Below are positions 16,876-25,600 of a stretch of 39,243 nt of DNA, in pieces (within the stretch, counting starts at the first letter, position 1; every line of letters starts with the position of its first letter). The notes beneath the pieces were generated by a model. It did no database searches, was not told the origin of the DNA, and saw only the letters and a list, made by a program, of their open reading frames with translations. This DNA comes from Gemmatimonas sp. UBA7669. Lineage in GTDB: Bacteria; Gemmatimonadota; Gemmatimonadetes; Gemmatimonadales; Gemmatimonadaceae. The stretch is from assembly GCF_002483225.1 (NCBI RefSeq), contig NZ_DLHL01000015.1, positions 135,680 to 174,922 of the forward strand, given 5' to 3'. Both the position numbers and the translations under genes were made by a program.

Positions 16876-17916
16876 ATGATGAACGCGCGACTGCACACGG
16901 CAGACATCGAGACGCCGTTCACCCGGCACGCCGGCGTGCGGGTCCCGCTCATCTGCGGCCCCATGTACCCGTGCAGCAACCCGGAGCTGGTGGCTGCGGT
17001 GAGCCGCGCGGGTGGTCTGGGCATCGTACAACCCATTTCGCTCACCTATGTGCACGGGCACGAGTTTCGTGCCGGCCTCCAGCGCATTCGCGAACTGAGC
17101 AACAATGCGCCCATAGGCTTCAACGCCCTCATCGAGGCGTCCAGTCGCACCTACCACGAGCGTATGCAGCGCTGGGTGGACATCGCGCTCGAAGAAGGCG
17201 TACGATTCTTTCTCACGTCGCTTGGCAATCCACGCTGGGTCTGTGAGCGGGTACACGCGGCAGGTGGGGTGGTGTACCACGACGTCACCGAACGCAAGTG
17301 GGCGCTCAAGGGGCGGGACGCGGGCGTCGATGGCCTGGTGGCCGTCAACCGCGAGGCGGGCGGACATGCCGGCGCGCGCAGTCCACAGGCGCTGCTCGAC
17401 GAAGTGGCCGATCTCGGTCTCCCGGTGGTGGGTGCCGGTGGCGTGGGCAATGCACAGCAGTTTGTGGACATGCTGCGCATGGGCTATGCCGGTGTGCAGA
17501 TGGGCACGCGCTTCATCGCCACCACCGAGTGCATTGCCGATCCGCGCTACAAGCAGGCCATCGTGAACGCGCAGGCAAGTGATGTGGTGCTCACCGAACG
17601 TCTGACCGGTGTGCCGGTGGCGGTGCTGCGCACGCCCTACGTCGAACGACTCGGCACCCGCGTGTCACCGCTGGCGCGCTGGATGTTTCGCGGACGACGC
17701 ACGAAGCACTGGATTCGCAGCTGGTACGCGCTGCGTTCGCTCTATCGGCTCAAGCGCAGCTCCATTGCCGGAAGCAACAGTGACTATTGGCAGGCTGGAC
17801 GCAGTGTCGAAACGATCGCCGACATCAAACCTGCCGGTGACATCGTGGCGGAATGCGAGGCATCCCTGCTGAACCACTCTCACCCAGAACGCACGTCACA
17901 GCACTCAGAACTGTGA
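16876..17916 (+). CDS. Nitronate monooxygenase-like FMN protein (2-nitropropane dioxygenase family)
   Basis: The 346-residue TIM-barrel flavoprotein starts with the family N-terminus VPLICGPMYPCSNPELVAAVSRAGGLGI. It contains GGHAG at 162-166, with the active-site His164, and the FMN phosphate-binding stretch VVGAGGVGNAQQ followed by YAGVQMGTRF. Known members oxidise nitronates; related ones are enoyl-ACP reductases (FabK) or have other substrates, so the precise reaction is open. The ATG at 16876 is used; a GTG at 16870 overlapping the upstream stop is also possible. It follows the DUF4442 gene with a 2-bp gap. About 80 residues at the C-terminus, rich in Arg and aromatic residues, extend beyond the core barrel. 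Confidence 0.82.
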   Translation: MMNARLHTADIETPFTRHAGVRVPLICGPMYPCSNPELVAAVSRAGGLGIVQPISLTYVHGHEFRAGLQRIRELSNNAPIGFNALIEASSRTYHERMQRWVDIALEEGVRFFLTSLGNPRWVCERVHAAGGVVYHDVTERKWALKGRDAGVDGLVAVNREAGGHAGARSPQALLDEVADLGLPVVGAGGVGNAQQFVDMLRMGYAGVQMGTRFIATTECIADPRYKQAIVNAQASDVVLTERLTGVPVAVLRTPYVERLGTRVSPLARWMFRGRRTKHWIRSWYALRSLYRLKRSSIAGSNSDYWQAGRSVETIADIKPAGDIVAECEASLLNHSHPERTSQHSEL

Positions 17917-17969
17917 ATCGCGCCGCTGTTCGCTCAACCCTGTAGCGTAACATTCAACCCCACCCGACC

Positions 17970-18638
17970 ATGCTTCCCATCTCCCTTCCCATCATCGTGC
18001 TGGCCGCTTCCGTCTCGGCCGCTCCCGCCCCGGTTGATCCGACCTCGGCGCCGCGTATCCAGACGGACATGTCGTTCTTCATCACCAGCGCTGGCCCGGG
18101 TGATGGCGCCAATCTCGGTGGCCTCGAGGGCGCCGACAAACATTGCGCCACGCTGGCCGAAGCGGCTGGCGTGCGAGGCAAGACCTGGCACGCCTATCTG
18201 AGCCAGCAGGCCGTGGGCGGCAAAGCGGCAGTCAACGCCCGCGATCGCATTGGCAAAGGCCCGTGGAAGAACGCCAAGGGTGTGGTCGTCGCCACGAGCG
18301 TTGACGACCTCCATAGCGACAACAACAAGTTGTCCAAGGAGAACAGTCTCACGGAGAAGGGCGCGCCGGTGAACGGACGCGGCGATCAGCCCAACACCCA
18401 CGACATTCTCACCGGCTCCACACTCGACGGACGCGTACAGGCCGGCGATGGCGACAGTACCTGCAGCAACTGGACGAGCAACGCGGCCACGGGGTCGGCC
18501 CTGCTGGGCCATCACGACCGTCAGGGTGGCGGCGCCAATCCGACCTCGTGGAACTCAGCGCATGCCTCCCGTGGCTGCGGGCAGGACAACCTGCGCGCCA
18601 CCGGAGGCGCGGGGCTGTTCTACTGCTTCGCGGTGTAG
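17970..18638 (+). CDS. Secreted DUF1554 / lectin-like protein
   Basis: The 222-residue exported protein has a signal peptide ending near SAAPA. A single domain follows, beginning FFITSAGPGDGANLGGLEGADKHC and ending GAGLFYCFAV. Four cysteines (ADKHC, STCSNW, SRGC, LFYC) suggest two disulfides. The pattern matches the endostatin/C-type-lectin-like DUF1554 group known from Leptospira and various environmental bacteria; function is unknown. A strong hairpin terminator follows at 18660. No ribosome binding site is evident before the ATG, but the signal peptide supports the start. It stands apart from the flavoprotein gene by 53 bp. Confidence 0.75.
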   Translation: MLPISLPIIVLAASVSAAPAPVDPTSAPRIQTDMSFFITSAGPGDGANLGGLEGADKHCATLAEAAGVRGKTWHAYLSQQAVGGKAAVNARDRIGKGPWKNAKGVVVATSVDDLHSDNNKLSKENSLTEKGAPVNGRGDQPNTHDILTGSTLDGRVQAGDGDSTCSNWTSNAATGSALLGHHDRQGGGANPTSWNSAHASRGCGQDNLRATGGAGLFYCFAV

Positions 18639-18659
18639 TCGAATCATATCGCCGAAGTC

Positions 18660-18691
18660 AAACGACCGACCGCATCAGCGGTCGGTCGTTT
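18660..18691 (+). terminator. Intrinsic terminator between convergent genes
   Basis: AAACGACCGACCGC pairs perfectly with GCGGTCGGTCGTTT around an ATCA loop, giving a 14-bp stem. The U-tract is formed by the TTT at the stem end and the following GCTTTC. It lies 21 nt after the DUF1554-like gene and 22 nt beyond the stop of the convergent S9 peptidase gene, so it may serve both. Confidence 0.82.
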
Positions 18692-18713
18692 GCTTTCGTG
18701 GTGACGACTCCAA

Positions 18714-20963
18714 TCAGTTCGCCGTACCGGCCTTCTGTCCCTGCAGCCAGTACCCGAACCAGTCCCGCAGACGGCCGAGTCGATCGACCAGCAGCCACGG
18801 CTCACCGGTGCGGCTCAGGTCATGATTGGAGCGCGGATAGCGAATGAGCTCCACCGGTACACCCTGCTTCTTCAGCGACATGAACCAGATCTCGGCACTG
18901 CCCATGGGCGTGCGATGATCCTCTTCGCTCTGCACGATCAGCATGGGCGTCTTGACCTTGTTCACATAGCGAATGGGCGAGAGCTCATCGTACAGCTTCT
19001 GGTTGTCCCAGGGCTTGCCATAGAACTCGAACTCCGTGAGCCCCTGCGCGTCGCTCGCGCCATACCAGTACGTCCAATCGGTGATGGTGCGGTCCGTCTG
19101 AATGGCCGCAAAGCGCGTGGTCTTGGTGGCCATCCACGTCGTCATGAAGCCACCGTACGAACCACCGGATGCGCCAAGCTTGGTCGCATCCACGTCGGGG
19201 CGCGCGGCCACGATGTCCACGGCCTTCATGAGGTCTTCGTAGTCCTCCATACCCCAGCGACCGCGCGTGCTGTAGGTGAAGTCGGCGCCGTAGCCGCTCG
19301 ATCCGCGCGGGTTGGTAAACAGCACGAACATGCCCTGCGCGGCTAGGTTCTGGAACTCATCGAACCAGCCTTCACCATAGGCCGAGTGCGGGCCGCCGTG
19401 AATGTAGAGCACCAGCGGATACTTCCTGCCCGGCTGGTAGCCGTAGGGCTTCATCAGCCAGGCTTCAATCTCCACGTCGCCCACGCTCTTGTAGGTGAAG
19501 CGCTCGGCGTCGCTCCACACCACGTCGGCGTTCACGTCCTTGTTGAAGTTGGTGAGCTGTCGTTCGCCCGTGCCGTCGGCATTGGCCACGAACAGTTCCG
19601 TGGGGCGCGTGAGGCTGGTGGCAACAAAGGCCATCGTCCGACCGGCCGCGTCAAAGCTCATGCCGCGCACCTGACGGCGGCCACCAACGAGTTCCTTCGG
19701 TGCCGTCTTGCCCGTGAGATCGGCCTTCAGCACGGCCGAGCGACCGCCAATGTCAGCCGTGAAGTGCAAACCGTTCTTGAGCCACTCCATCGAACTCGGC
19801 TCGAACTGCCAGTCGCCCAACACATTCACCGGCGCGCCGCCGGCAACCGGAACCGTATAGATGCGCGCGCTCTTGGTGCGTGCGGGACGCCCCACAAAGG
19901 CCAGCTGCTTACCGTCGGGCGACCAGGTGAGATTCGACTCTGCACCCATCCATTCCATCAGCTTGCGCGGCGTTCCGCCGGCCACCGGCAGCAGATAGAT
20001 GTCCGCGTCGTTGCGCTCCGCCTCATCGCGCACCTTGTCGTAGGGCAGCCTGGCCAGCGAATCGCGCTCGAGATCCACGACCGAGTCGGGACGCAGTCCC
20101 GCATCGGCAACAAAGGCGATCCACTGACCATCGGGGCTCACCGTCGCGCCGCGATGCGAGTAGGCCACGTTGGTGATCTGCGTCCGCGCCGTGTCACCCA
20201 CATTTTGCTTGAACAGCTGCTGCGGGCGCCACACGCGCGGCGTGCGACGGCCCGGCACGAAGCCAGTGTTGTTGTTCTTGTAAACCATGTCCACGACATG
20301 GCGGCCATCGAAACGCGCTGGTACCGTCGGACGCGTGATGGCGTCGTATGGCGGACGCGCCATGGCCGGCATCTGCGCGAACACATCGGGCGTGGGTACG
20401 GTGGGAGCGGGCGTCACCGCGTCCGTGAAAACGGCAAAGCGGCCATTGGCCGGCATCGAGCCCGCGGGATACTCGGGCACCTGCACCGCTTCACCCGACG
20501 GCTGGTCGAGCCGGATGGCCCAGGTGTTGCCCCGGCCGCCCGGCCGCTGCGAGTTGAAGAACAGGTACTTGCCGTCGGGCGACCAGCGTGGGTTGCTGCT
20601 TTCGGTGCCAGGTGAGGTCCAGCGCTGCGGCTCACCGCCGGCCGTGCTCACCACCCACACTTCGCTGTGGCGACGATTATCGCTTTCCACGGCCCGTGTC
20701 ACGGTCATGGCGACCTGCTTGCCGTCCGGCGAAACGGCCGGGCTGCTGACATTCACCACGCGATACCAGTCGCCCAGCATCATGGCCCGCGGGCCCTTGG
20801 GCAGCGATTGGCTGGCGCCGGCGGAACGGGGCGCCTGACCACGGCCGGCGCCCTGTGCCTCGGCGGCGATCGGCTGCAGCGTGGCCGAAGCGGCCAGCAC
20901 AAGTGTGGATAGAGCAAAACTGTGACGACGCCGCCACGGGGCGGAGAGGATCGAGAGCACCAT
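18714..20963 (-). CDS. Secreted S9 family prolyl-oligopeptidase / dipeptidyl-peptidase-like enzyme
   Basis: The 749-residue exported serine peptidase has a basic N-terminus and signal peptide ending near AEAQG (about residue 36). A beta-propeller region with several WSPDGK and SPDG repeats follows. The C-terminal alpha/beta-hydrolase domain has the nucleophile motif GASGGSYGG (Ser602), Asp682 in SEEDHRTP and His714 in RSNHD. All three catalytic residues are intact. The domain order resembles acylaminoacyl or dipeptidyl peptidases that act on short peptides. The start at 20963 is chosen for the signal peptide; the region before it lacks a ribosome binding site, and a longer frame reaches 21065. 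With the M28 peptidase and SusC/D genes nearby it probably supports peptide feeding. Confidence 0.92.
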   Translation of the reverse strand: MVLSILSAPWRRRHSFALSTLVLAASATLQPIAAEAQGAGRGQAPRSAGASQSLPKGPRAMMLGDWYRVVNVSSPAVSPDGKQVAMTVTRAVESDNRRHSEVWVVSTAGGEPQRWTSPGTESSNPRWSPDGKYLFFNSQRPGGRGNTWAIRLDQPSGEAVQVPEYPAGSMPANGRFAVFTDAVTPAPTVPTPDVFAQMPAMARPPYDAITRPTVPARFDGRHVVDMVYKNNNTGFVPGRRTPRVWRPQQLFKQNVGDTARTQITNVAYSHRGATVSPDGQWIAFVADAGLRPDSVVDLERDSLARLPYDKVRDEAERNDADIYLLPVAGGTPRKLMEWMGAESNLTWSPDGKQLAFVGRPARTKSARIYTVPVAGGAPVNVLGDWQFEPSSMEWLKNGLHFTADIGGRSAVLKADLTGKTAPKELVGGRRQVRGMSFDAAGRTMAFVATSLTRPTELFVANADGTGERQLTNFNKDVNADVVWSDAERFTYKSVGDVEIEAWLMKPYGYQPGRKYPLVLYIHGGPHSAYGEGWFDEFQNLAAQGMFVLFTNPRGSSGYGADFTYSTRGRWGMEDYEDLMKAVDIVAARPDVDATKLGASGGSYGGFMTTWMATKTTRFAAIQTDRTITDWTYWYGASDAQGLTEFEFYGKPWDNQKLYDELSPIRYVNKVKTPMLIVQSEEDHRTPMGSAEIWFMSLKKQGVPVELIRYPRSNHDLSRTGEPWLLVDRLGRLRDWFGYWLQGQKAGTAN

Positions 20964-21073
20964 GCGTCGGATCCGGGAGGAAAGGAACGGGGGGAGGTGG
21001 GACGGGCCGCAGCCCGATGGCGAGAAAGCTAGACGGCTGGCGCCAGAAATGTGACGGTCGGCCAAACAAATCC

Positions 21074-21102
21074 TTGCCGAATTGCGTGTTCCCGCCTAGG
21101 AT
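21074..21102 (+). promoter_or_regulatory. Candidate sigma-70 promoter of an intergenic small transcription unit
   Basis: TTGCCG (21074-21079) and TAGGAT (21097-21102) are separated by exactly 17 bp, and each matches four of six consensus bases. Transcription would start near 21109 and run into a structured region ending in the hairpin at 21378-21410. The nearest plus-strand gene is far downstream, so this would drive a separate short transcript. Confidence 0.42.
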
Positions 21103-21266
21103 GTGGTCGACTGCGGAGGAGCGGCCCAGTCCCGAGGGGGTCCCTCATGCCCGGCATCCAGCCGGCCGTTGGGGGCGAGAACCGGTGAGAGTACCAGCAG
21201 CACTGCAGGCGTAGCAAATCGGCGAACGTCAGCCCGATGTCCCACCCATCTCGAGGAGGTGATCAA

Positions 21267-21332
21267 TTGTCTAGCGAAAGTCCCGTAGCCGGCTCGTCCT
21301 GGGCACGCGATCTCCTGATCGGCGCCCGGTAA
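21267..21332 (+). CDS. Possible 21-residue peptide with an ideal ribosome binding site
   Basis: A TTG at 21267 lies 7 nt after AGGAGG (21254-21259 region), which continues as AGGAGGTGATC, complementary to the usual 16S rRNA 3' end over 11 bases. The frame gives 21 residues, starting MSSESPVAG and ending DLLIGAR, then TAA. There is no signal peptide, membrane segment or Cys. I do not recognise it. The strength of the ribosome binding site is the main support. The TTG start and tiny size are the main weakness. It could be a leader peptide for the hairpin downstream. Confidence 0.35.
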   Translation: MSSESPVAGSSWARDLLIGAR

Positions 21333-21377
21333 CACGGGTACTCCGGTTCGGAATCCTCGAGCCGGCAGGGAATCATG

Positions 21378-21413
21378 AAGGGCCGCCCCGAGCAATCGGT
21401 GGCGGCCCTTCGT
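21378..21413 (+). terminator. Hairpin closing the intergenic transcription unit
   Basis: AAGGGCCGCC (21378-21387) pairs perfectly with GGCGGCCCTT (21401-21410), with CCGAGCAATCGGT between; CCGA and TCGG inside it can extend the stem. A TTCGTCGTTT tail follows. The asymmetric T content points to plus-strand termination. It lies 32 nt from the end of the convergent M28 peptidase gene, so it may also protect that transcript. Confidence 0.6.
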
Positions 21414-21441
21414 CGTTTCCGTCCAACAGCCCAGCGCGACG

Positions 21442-22437
21442 TCAGGGGGTGCGACGAGCCCTGGCGATGTCCGGCAGCGCCGCGTCGACACGACGCAGCA
21501 GCGCATAGGCGTACTCCATGGTGCCGCGGAAGAACGTGGGATCCACCTTGTGTGCCTCGTCACCCGCCTTGTGGTAGTCGGGGTGATCCTCCACGCCGAG
21601 ATACAGGAACGGAATGCCGCGTGCGTGAAACGCGCCGTGATCCGATGAGTTGGTCCAATCGTCGCCGGGCTTGAGGTCCTTCGTGTCATGCCCGAAACGA
21701 ATGGTCACGCGGGCGCCATTGGCCGCAGATTCGGCGACCGACTTGAGCATGGGCGTGTGTGACGTGCCTGCCACCCAGAGCGCTCCGGCATCCTGCCGCG
21801 ACACCATGTCGAGATTGAGGTTCATGCCAATGGTGCTTAGTGGCAACGGTGGATTGGCAACAAACGCGCGGGCTCCCTGAAGCCCCGACTCCTCGGCATC
21901 GAAGAACGTGAGAATGACGTCATGCGTGGGCCGCTCGCGCATGAGCCGCTCGGCAATCATGAGCAACGTCACGCAGCCGGACGCATCGTCGTCTGCGCCA
22001 TTGAAAACTTCGCCGTTCCGAATTCCGAGATGGTCATAGTGTGCACTGAGCACCAACGCGGGACCGCTGCCGGCAGTCCCCTTGATGCGCGCGACCACGT
22101 TGACACCATTGGTATCGGGGGACGCGTTGCGCGTGCGAATGACGAACGGATGTTCGTACGACGTACCCATCGGTTCGACCCCGATCGCGCGCAGTTCGGC
22201 AATCAGCCAGCGCCGAGCACGCGCGGCGCCTGGTGTACCGGCGCGTCGCCCTTCCATGGAGTCAGCAGCGAGCGCGTGCAGGCGCTGCATGAGTCGAGAG
22301 GTCGTGGCATCCGGCGCAGGTGAAGCGCTGCTGGTCCCGCCGCTTTGCGCGTCGACACTGCGCGCAACACTGCACAACACCAACGCGAGCGCTGACAGCA
22401 TGGTTGTCCGCCGCATGCAACCCACCGAAAGACGCAT
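21442..22437 (-). CDS. Secreted M28 family zinc metallopeptidase
   Basis: The 331-residue exported aminopeptidase-like enzyme has a signal peptide ending near VDAQS. The catalytic domain shows the two-zinc ligand set expected of M28: H133 in SAHYDH, D149 in GADDDASG, E182/E183 in DAEES, D210 in NLDM, and H289 in DHPDYHKAGD. The ATG at 22437 is preceded by TTGGAG, a good ribosome binding site, so the longer frame to 22581 is not used. It is divergent from the SusC gene and could trim peptides that SusC/D import. Substrate specificity cannot be read from the sequence. Confidence 0.93.
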   Translation of the reverse strand: MRLSVGCMRRTTMLSALALVLCSVARSVDAQSGGTSSASPAPDATTSRLMQRLHALAADSMEGRRAGTPGAARARRWLIAELRAIGVEPMGTSYEHPFVIRTRNASPDTNGVNVVARIKGTAGSGPALVLSAHYDHLGIRNGEVFNGADDDASGCVTLLMIAERLMRERPTHDVILTFFDAEESGLQGARAFVANPPLPLSTIGMNLNLDMVSRQDAGALWVAGTSHTPMLKSVAESAANGARVTIRFGHDTKDLKPGDDWTNSSDHGAFHARGIPFLYLGVEDHPDYHKAGDEAHKVDPTFFRGTMEYAYALLRRVDAALPDIARARRTP

Positions 22438-22505
22438 GTCGCTTTCTCCAAGAAGGAATTGATCGTGTGATGATATGACGATGCTCTGATGAATGCTAAT
22501 GCGAA

Positions 22506-22522
22506 AGTACGCACACAGTACT
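22506..22522. promoter_or_regulatory. Possible operator dyad between the M28 and SusC genes
   Basis: AGTAC and GTACT form a perfect inverted repeat around GCACACA in the 230-bp divergent region (22438-22667). The size and spacing fit a dimeric regulator, but the half-sites are short. Nothing else was found in this region apart from AT-rich TGATGATATGA-like sequence that could hold -10 elements. Confidence 0.25.
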
Positions 22523-22667
22523 GACCTGCTCAGAAGTGAGAGGGCCGTACCTGTACAACGCGTGTGGCACCACCCAGTCAACGTCGAGTAACGAATGCAT
22601 TGCAGCGAGTAGTGCGCTCAACGATAGTGCGCCCTCCTCGTTGGTTCACCCTACCCCCAACATCCGC

Positions 22668-25600
22668 ATGCATTGCACACCACCGCCGCGCGCACGCGCG
22701 GCCCTGATGCGCATCTTGCCCCTGATTGCGGCCATGACGGCCGCTCCGGGCATCGTACAGGACATCGGCGCACAAGCGTCAGGTACGGCGCAACCGGCAT
22801 CACGCCGCGCGCGCATCACCGGACGTGTACTCGACGCCGCGTCGGGCCAACCCGTTCAGGGCGCCAACGTCCAGATCGTCGGAACATCCGTAGCCGCCAC
22901 CACCAATGAAGACGGACGCTTTGCCATTCCGTCGGCACCGGTTGGCGTGTACAGCGTCGAAGCGCGACGCATCGGCTTTGGCAATTCCGTAAAGGAGAAC
23001 GTGCGACTGGTGGCCGACAGCGTCCTCACGCTGACGTTTGAGCTCACGGTCAATCCGCTCCGCCTCAACGAAATGGTGGTCTCGGCCTCGCTCGATCCCA
23101 CCTCGGGTCGCAAGACGCCGTACACGGTGGACAAGATCACCAGTGAGAACCTGCCGGTGGCCCCCACTACGTCGGCAGCAGGTGCACTCATCGGCAAGGT
23201 GGCCGGTGCGACCATCATCCAGGCCAGTGGTGCGCCGGGCTCCGGTGTGTACGTCCAGCTGCGCAGCCCCGTCTCGCAGTTCAAGAGCACCTCGCCCCTG
23301 TACGTGGTGGACGGTGTGTTCCTCAACAGCACGCAGGCGGTGACCACGCAGGACATCGAGTCGATGGACATCGCGTCCATCGAGGTCATCAAGGGTGCGG
23401 CCGCCGCGTCGCTCTATGGATCGCGCGCAGCGTCCGGTGTCATCTCCATCACCACCAATCGCGGCAAGAATCTCGCGCTTGGCCAGACGCAGTTCACGGT
23501 GCGCAACGAAGTAGGCGGCGACCAGATCGCAAAAACGCTGGAGAAGCCACGCGCGCATCAATACCGGGTGAACGAACTCGGACAGTATGTGAACGCCCAA
23601 GGGGCCGTGGTGAGCCGTAACCAGCGCGTGGTGCAGGCCAATGGCATCATGGAGAATGCGTACATCGATCCACTCTATGATCACGTGGACCAGTTCTTCC
23701 GCCCTGGCACCTTCAATACGCAGACTTTGACGCTGCAGCAGAATAGCGCGAGCACCAACTTCAATCTGTCGTACACGCGCAACCAGCAGCCGGGTGTGGT
23801 GGAGAACAGCAATGGCTTCCTGCGTCAGAGCATTCGCCTGAACGTGGACCATCGCCTGCGTGATGCCCTGCAGGTGGGCATGTCGGTCTCGCACACGCGC
23901 GGCAATGAAGATCCGTCGCAGATCTCGTTCTCTGACCTCTACCGGATCAATCCGGATGTAAACCTGCGCGCTCCCGATCCAACCGGGCAGAGTCAATACA
24001 TCATCATTCCGGACTCCACCGAAACCCGGACCAACCCGCTCTACCGTCAGGGCTTCAACGACAACACCACGCAGCGCATGCGCACGCTGCTCAACGTGAA
24101 TGCGTCGTACCGGCCATTCTCCTGGCTCAGCCTCGATGGATTTGCCAGCTATGATCGCGGCGACCGTCAGGTGACCAACTACACACCGCGTGGGCTCATC
24201 AATCTGAACGGCGAGGGCACCACACTGGGCGCCCTGACCATCGTCGATGACGACGTGGACGGCATCAACGCGCAGGGTGGCGCCAGTGTCATCAAGGCCT
24301 TCGGTGGTCTCACTACACGGCTCGCGCTCCGCGGTGAGATGCAACGGGAGCAGAATCCCTACCTTGAGACCTCCGGCACGGACTTCACGATTACGGGCAT
24401 CAAGGACATGGATGTAGCCCGCACGAAGAACGTCACGTCCGGTTACACCGACCGCCGCACCAACGCGGGCTTCGTCAATCTTGGCCTCGATTACAACGGC
24501 AAGTACGTCGGCGATGTGCTCTACCGCCGTGAAGGCAGCTCGCTCTTCGGTCCAGAAAGCCGGTGGAACACCTTCTACCGCGCCTCGGCCGCCTGGCTGA
24601 TGAGTGAGGAAGGCTGGTGGAATATTCCGGCGCTCAGCCTGTTCAAGTTGCGCTACAACATCGGTACCGCCGGTACACGCCCCGACTTTGCTGACCAGTA
24701 CGCCGCGCTTGGCATCGACGGTACGGGTGCCGTAACGCGTCAGGCGCTCGGTAACCCCTTCCTGCGTCCCGAGATCGCCACAGAGCAGGAATACGGCATG
24801 GACGTGATCTTCAAGAATCGCGTGCAGTGGTCGCTGGTGTTCGTGGACGTCATGTCCAAGGACAATCTCATCAGCATGCCGGCGTCCGGTCTTTCCGGCT
24901 TCAATACGGTGGAGCTCAACAGCGGTGTGACCACCGGCAATACCATCGAAACCACGCTGCAGGCGCAGTTGCTCAACAACCCCAAAGGTCTGCAGTGGGA
25001 CGTGCTCTTCACGGCTGACAAGCGTCGCAACTTCGTGTCGGAGTTCCCGCGCACCTGCTACACCGAAGGCTCGTTCTACCGTTGCCAGGGCAATCGCATT
25101 GCCACCTTCTGGGGCAACCGCCACGTGCGGGACAAGGCCAGCCTGCCTACGGTTCATGCCAACAACCAGGGCGCCTTCGACATCAACGACGAGGGCTACG
25201 TCGTGCCCGTCGGTGCCGGCAACACCTGGCGCGATGGCAAGGCCAAGAACCTCTGGGGCACCACGGTCAACATCGATGGCCGCAGCTATGCCTGGGGCCG
25301 TCCGATCTTCGAGATTGATCCCACGACTGGTCAGCGCTGGTACGGTCAGATCGGTGATGGCAATCCCGATCTCCAGTTCGGCTTCGGCAACACCTTCCGC
25401 TACAAGGGCTTCCGTGTGTACGCGCTGTTCAACGGCCAGTTGGGCGGTGATGTCTACAATCAGGTCAAGCAGACGCTCTACGCCACCAATGACCACATGG
25501 ACGTGGATCAGACGGGCAAGGCGGAAGACAGCAAGAAGCCAACGGCCTACTACAGCACCTCGCTGGCCGATGGCAACAACAACTACGGCCAGGTCTTCGT

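Larger units (their letters stand above)
21109..21413 (+). ncRNA. Possible structured small RNA or small-peptide mRNA
   Basis: This roughly 305-nt stretch lies in the 478-bp gap between the two minus-strand peptidase genes and is not explained by either. Visible perfect stems include GAGGG/CCCTC (about 21137-21149), CCGGC/GCCGG, ATCGG/CCGAT, and a long-range 9-bp stem GCCGGCTCG/CGAGCCGGC (about 21288-21365). The long-range stem encloses three small hairpins. A promoter-like element precedes the stretch and a hairpin terminator closes it. It matches neither tmRNA, RNase P RNA, SRP RNA nor a riboswitch class that I could recognise. It may be a regulatory RNA or an untranslated frame for the 21-residue peptide. 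Confidence 0.4.

Noticed and set aside
21109..21200. Cobalamin or TPP riboswitch in the same unit (AACCGGTGAGAG stretch)
   Set aside because: The conserved box elements of these riboswitches are not present, and no regulated plus-strand gene follows.
21273..21360. RNase P RNA or tRNA in the structured intergenic unit (GCGAAAGTCC and GGTTCGGAATCC stretches)
   Set aside because: The space is too short for RNase P RNA, other conserved regions are missing, and the T-loop-like stretch has no matching T-stem or acceptor geometry.
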